NCBI RefSeq assembly: GCF_003932735.1
Contig: NZ_CP033611.1
Coordinates: forward strand, 1,525,501 to 1,589,500
Direction: 5' to 3'
Source of the DNA: Rickettsiales endosymbiont of Stachyamoeba lipophora
GTDB lineage: Bacteria > Pseudomonadota > Alphaproteobacteria > Rickettsiales > 33-17
DNA length: 64,000 nt
The notes beneath the pieces are model-generated. The model did no database searches. It was not told the origin of the DNA and was given only the letters and a program-made list of their open reading frames with translations. Within the stretch, counting starts at the first letter, position 1; every line of letters begins with the position of its first letter. This document shows, piece after piece, positions 63,901 to 64,000 of the stretch. A program made the translations under genes and the position numbers.

Positions 63901-64000
63901 TATTTGCCTTAATGACTCTTTTACTGCTTTGATGGTGTTACCTATATCCTCTTGTACCTCTAAGCGTACAGGATACATACTTGTAAACCAGCCAACAGTC
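54937..64000 (-). CDS. Nonribosomal peptide synthetase, terminal modules (5' partial)
   Basis: At least 3013 residues are visible and the frame runs past the window edge. Residue numbers below count from the ATG at 63978. Order: end of an E domain ([17 protein letters not shown]; 1-145); C domain with HHAILDGWS (near 293); A domain ([11 protein letters not shown] near 775; [20 protein letters not shown]); T domain (LGGDSI near 1177); E domain ([10 protein letters not shown] near 1370); C domain with HHAILDGWS (near 1818); A domain (near 2300); T domain (LGGNSI near 2700); thioesterase with GWSLGG (near 2830). Both A domains give code DLTKIGEVGK, associated with asparagine. The E domain implies D-Asn before a final L-Asn. 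No MbtH gene is visible. Confidence 0.95.
   Translation of the reverse strand, partial: [3020 protein letters not shown]
55928..57734 (-). repeat. Second copy of the near-identical A-domain segment
   Basis: This stretch matches 60503-62309 at a constant offset of 4575 bp with only about five differences seen by eye. It covers the A domain from just before core motif A1 to the following T-domain linker. Flanking C and T domain sequences diverge, so the border is sharp. Confidence 0.9.
60503..62309 (-). repeat. First copy of the near-identical A-domain segment
   Basis: Partner of 55928-57734. Amino-acid changes I see between copies are few (FAKVAQ/FARVAQ, AAKLPEY/ADKLPEY, QSYNKP/QNYNKP). None touches the specificity-code positions, so both domains should activate the same amino acid. 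Confidence 0.9.

Noticed and set aside
1-64000. CRISPR arrays, rRNA genes or complete insertion sequences
   Set aside because: No regularly spaced repeats with spacers, no rRNA-like sequence and no transposase reading frame were seen anywhere in the window.

Overview
The window is AT-rich and comes from an alphaproteobacterium that looks like a Rickettsiales-type, probably protist-associated endosymbiont. The alphaproteobacterial signs are an F1-ATPase zeta inhibitor (DUF1476), a DksA of the cysteine-poor alpha type, and an alphaproteobacterial L33. Several ankyrin, TPR and LRR proteins, many decayed genes and long non-coding gaps suggest host association. Lipid A synthesis (lpxB), pyrimidine synthesis (carA, carB, pyrD, pyrE) and peptidoglycan enzymes (rlpA, a PBP5-type carboxypeptidase, an M15 peptidase) are retained, so this is not one of the most reduced lineages. 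The family-level placement is inference.

Layout. 1-9.7 kb: a glutamine-amidotransferase end, then overlapping rluB-rsmD-lpxB, an ankyrin-like protein, and a leftward carA-carB-greA group. 10-12.2 kb: a kinase-fold, effector-like gene split by a one-base frameshift. 12.5-18.7 kb: M48 protease, tadA, pilT with a secreted TPR protein, pyrD, ATPase zeta inhibitor, azoR. 18.7-26 kb: a membrane J-domain protein, a decayed msrQ, cspA, a decaying GrpB-GNAT pair, dksA, two DUF2795 proteins, an M15 peptidase and rpmG. 26.4-35.4 kb: dac-rlpA-pyrE, cytochrome b561, a three-gene pilin-like/LamG operon, and typA. 35.8-47.5 kb: a MazEF/PemIK module with a clear promoter-operator, a large TPR protein, a terminase pair, two membrane-anchored proteins of unknown function, an LRR remnant and acnA.

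47.7-53.0 kb is a likely integrated element beside tRNA-Ala(GGC): an unknown 495-aa protein where an integrase would be expected, an AT-rich repeat region, an AlpA-like regulator, a Toprim primase, a DUF3987 protein and a terminase-small-subunit-like protein. No integrase is visible.

53.4-64 kb holds the most striking content: the 3' end of a nonribosomal peptide synthetase (NRPS) gene, cut by the window edge, with an ankyrin-repeat gene 14 nt downstream. The visible order is (E)-C-A-T-E-C-A-T-TE. Both adenylation domains give the specificity code DLTKIGEVGK, which is associated with asparagine, and they are almost identical over about 1.8 kb of DNA. The predicted end of the product is D-Asn-L-Asn, released by the thioesterase. 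A second candidate novel system is the operon of two prepilin-like proteins and LamG-like domains at 29.6-33.5 kb, which may share the PilT encoded at 14.4 kb.
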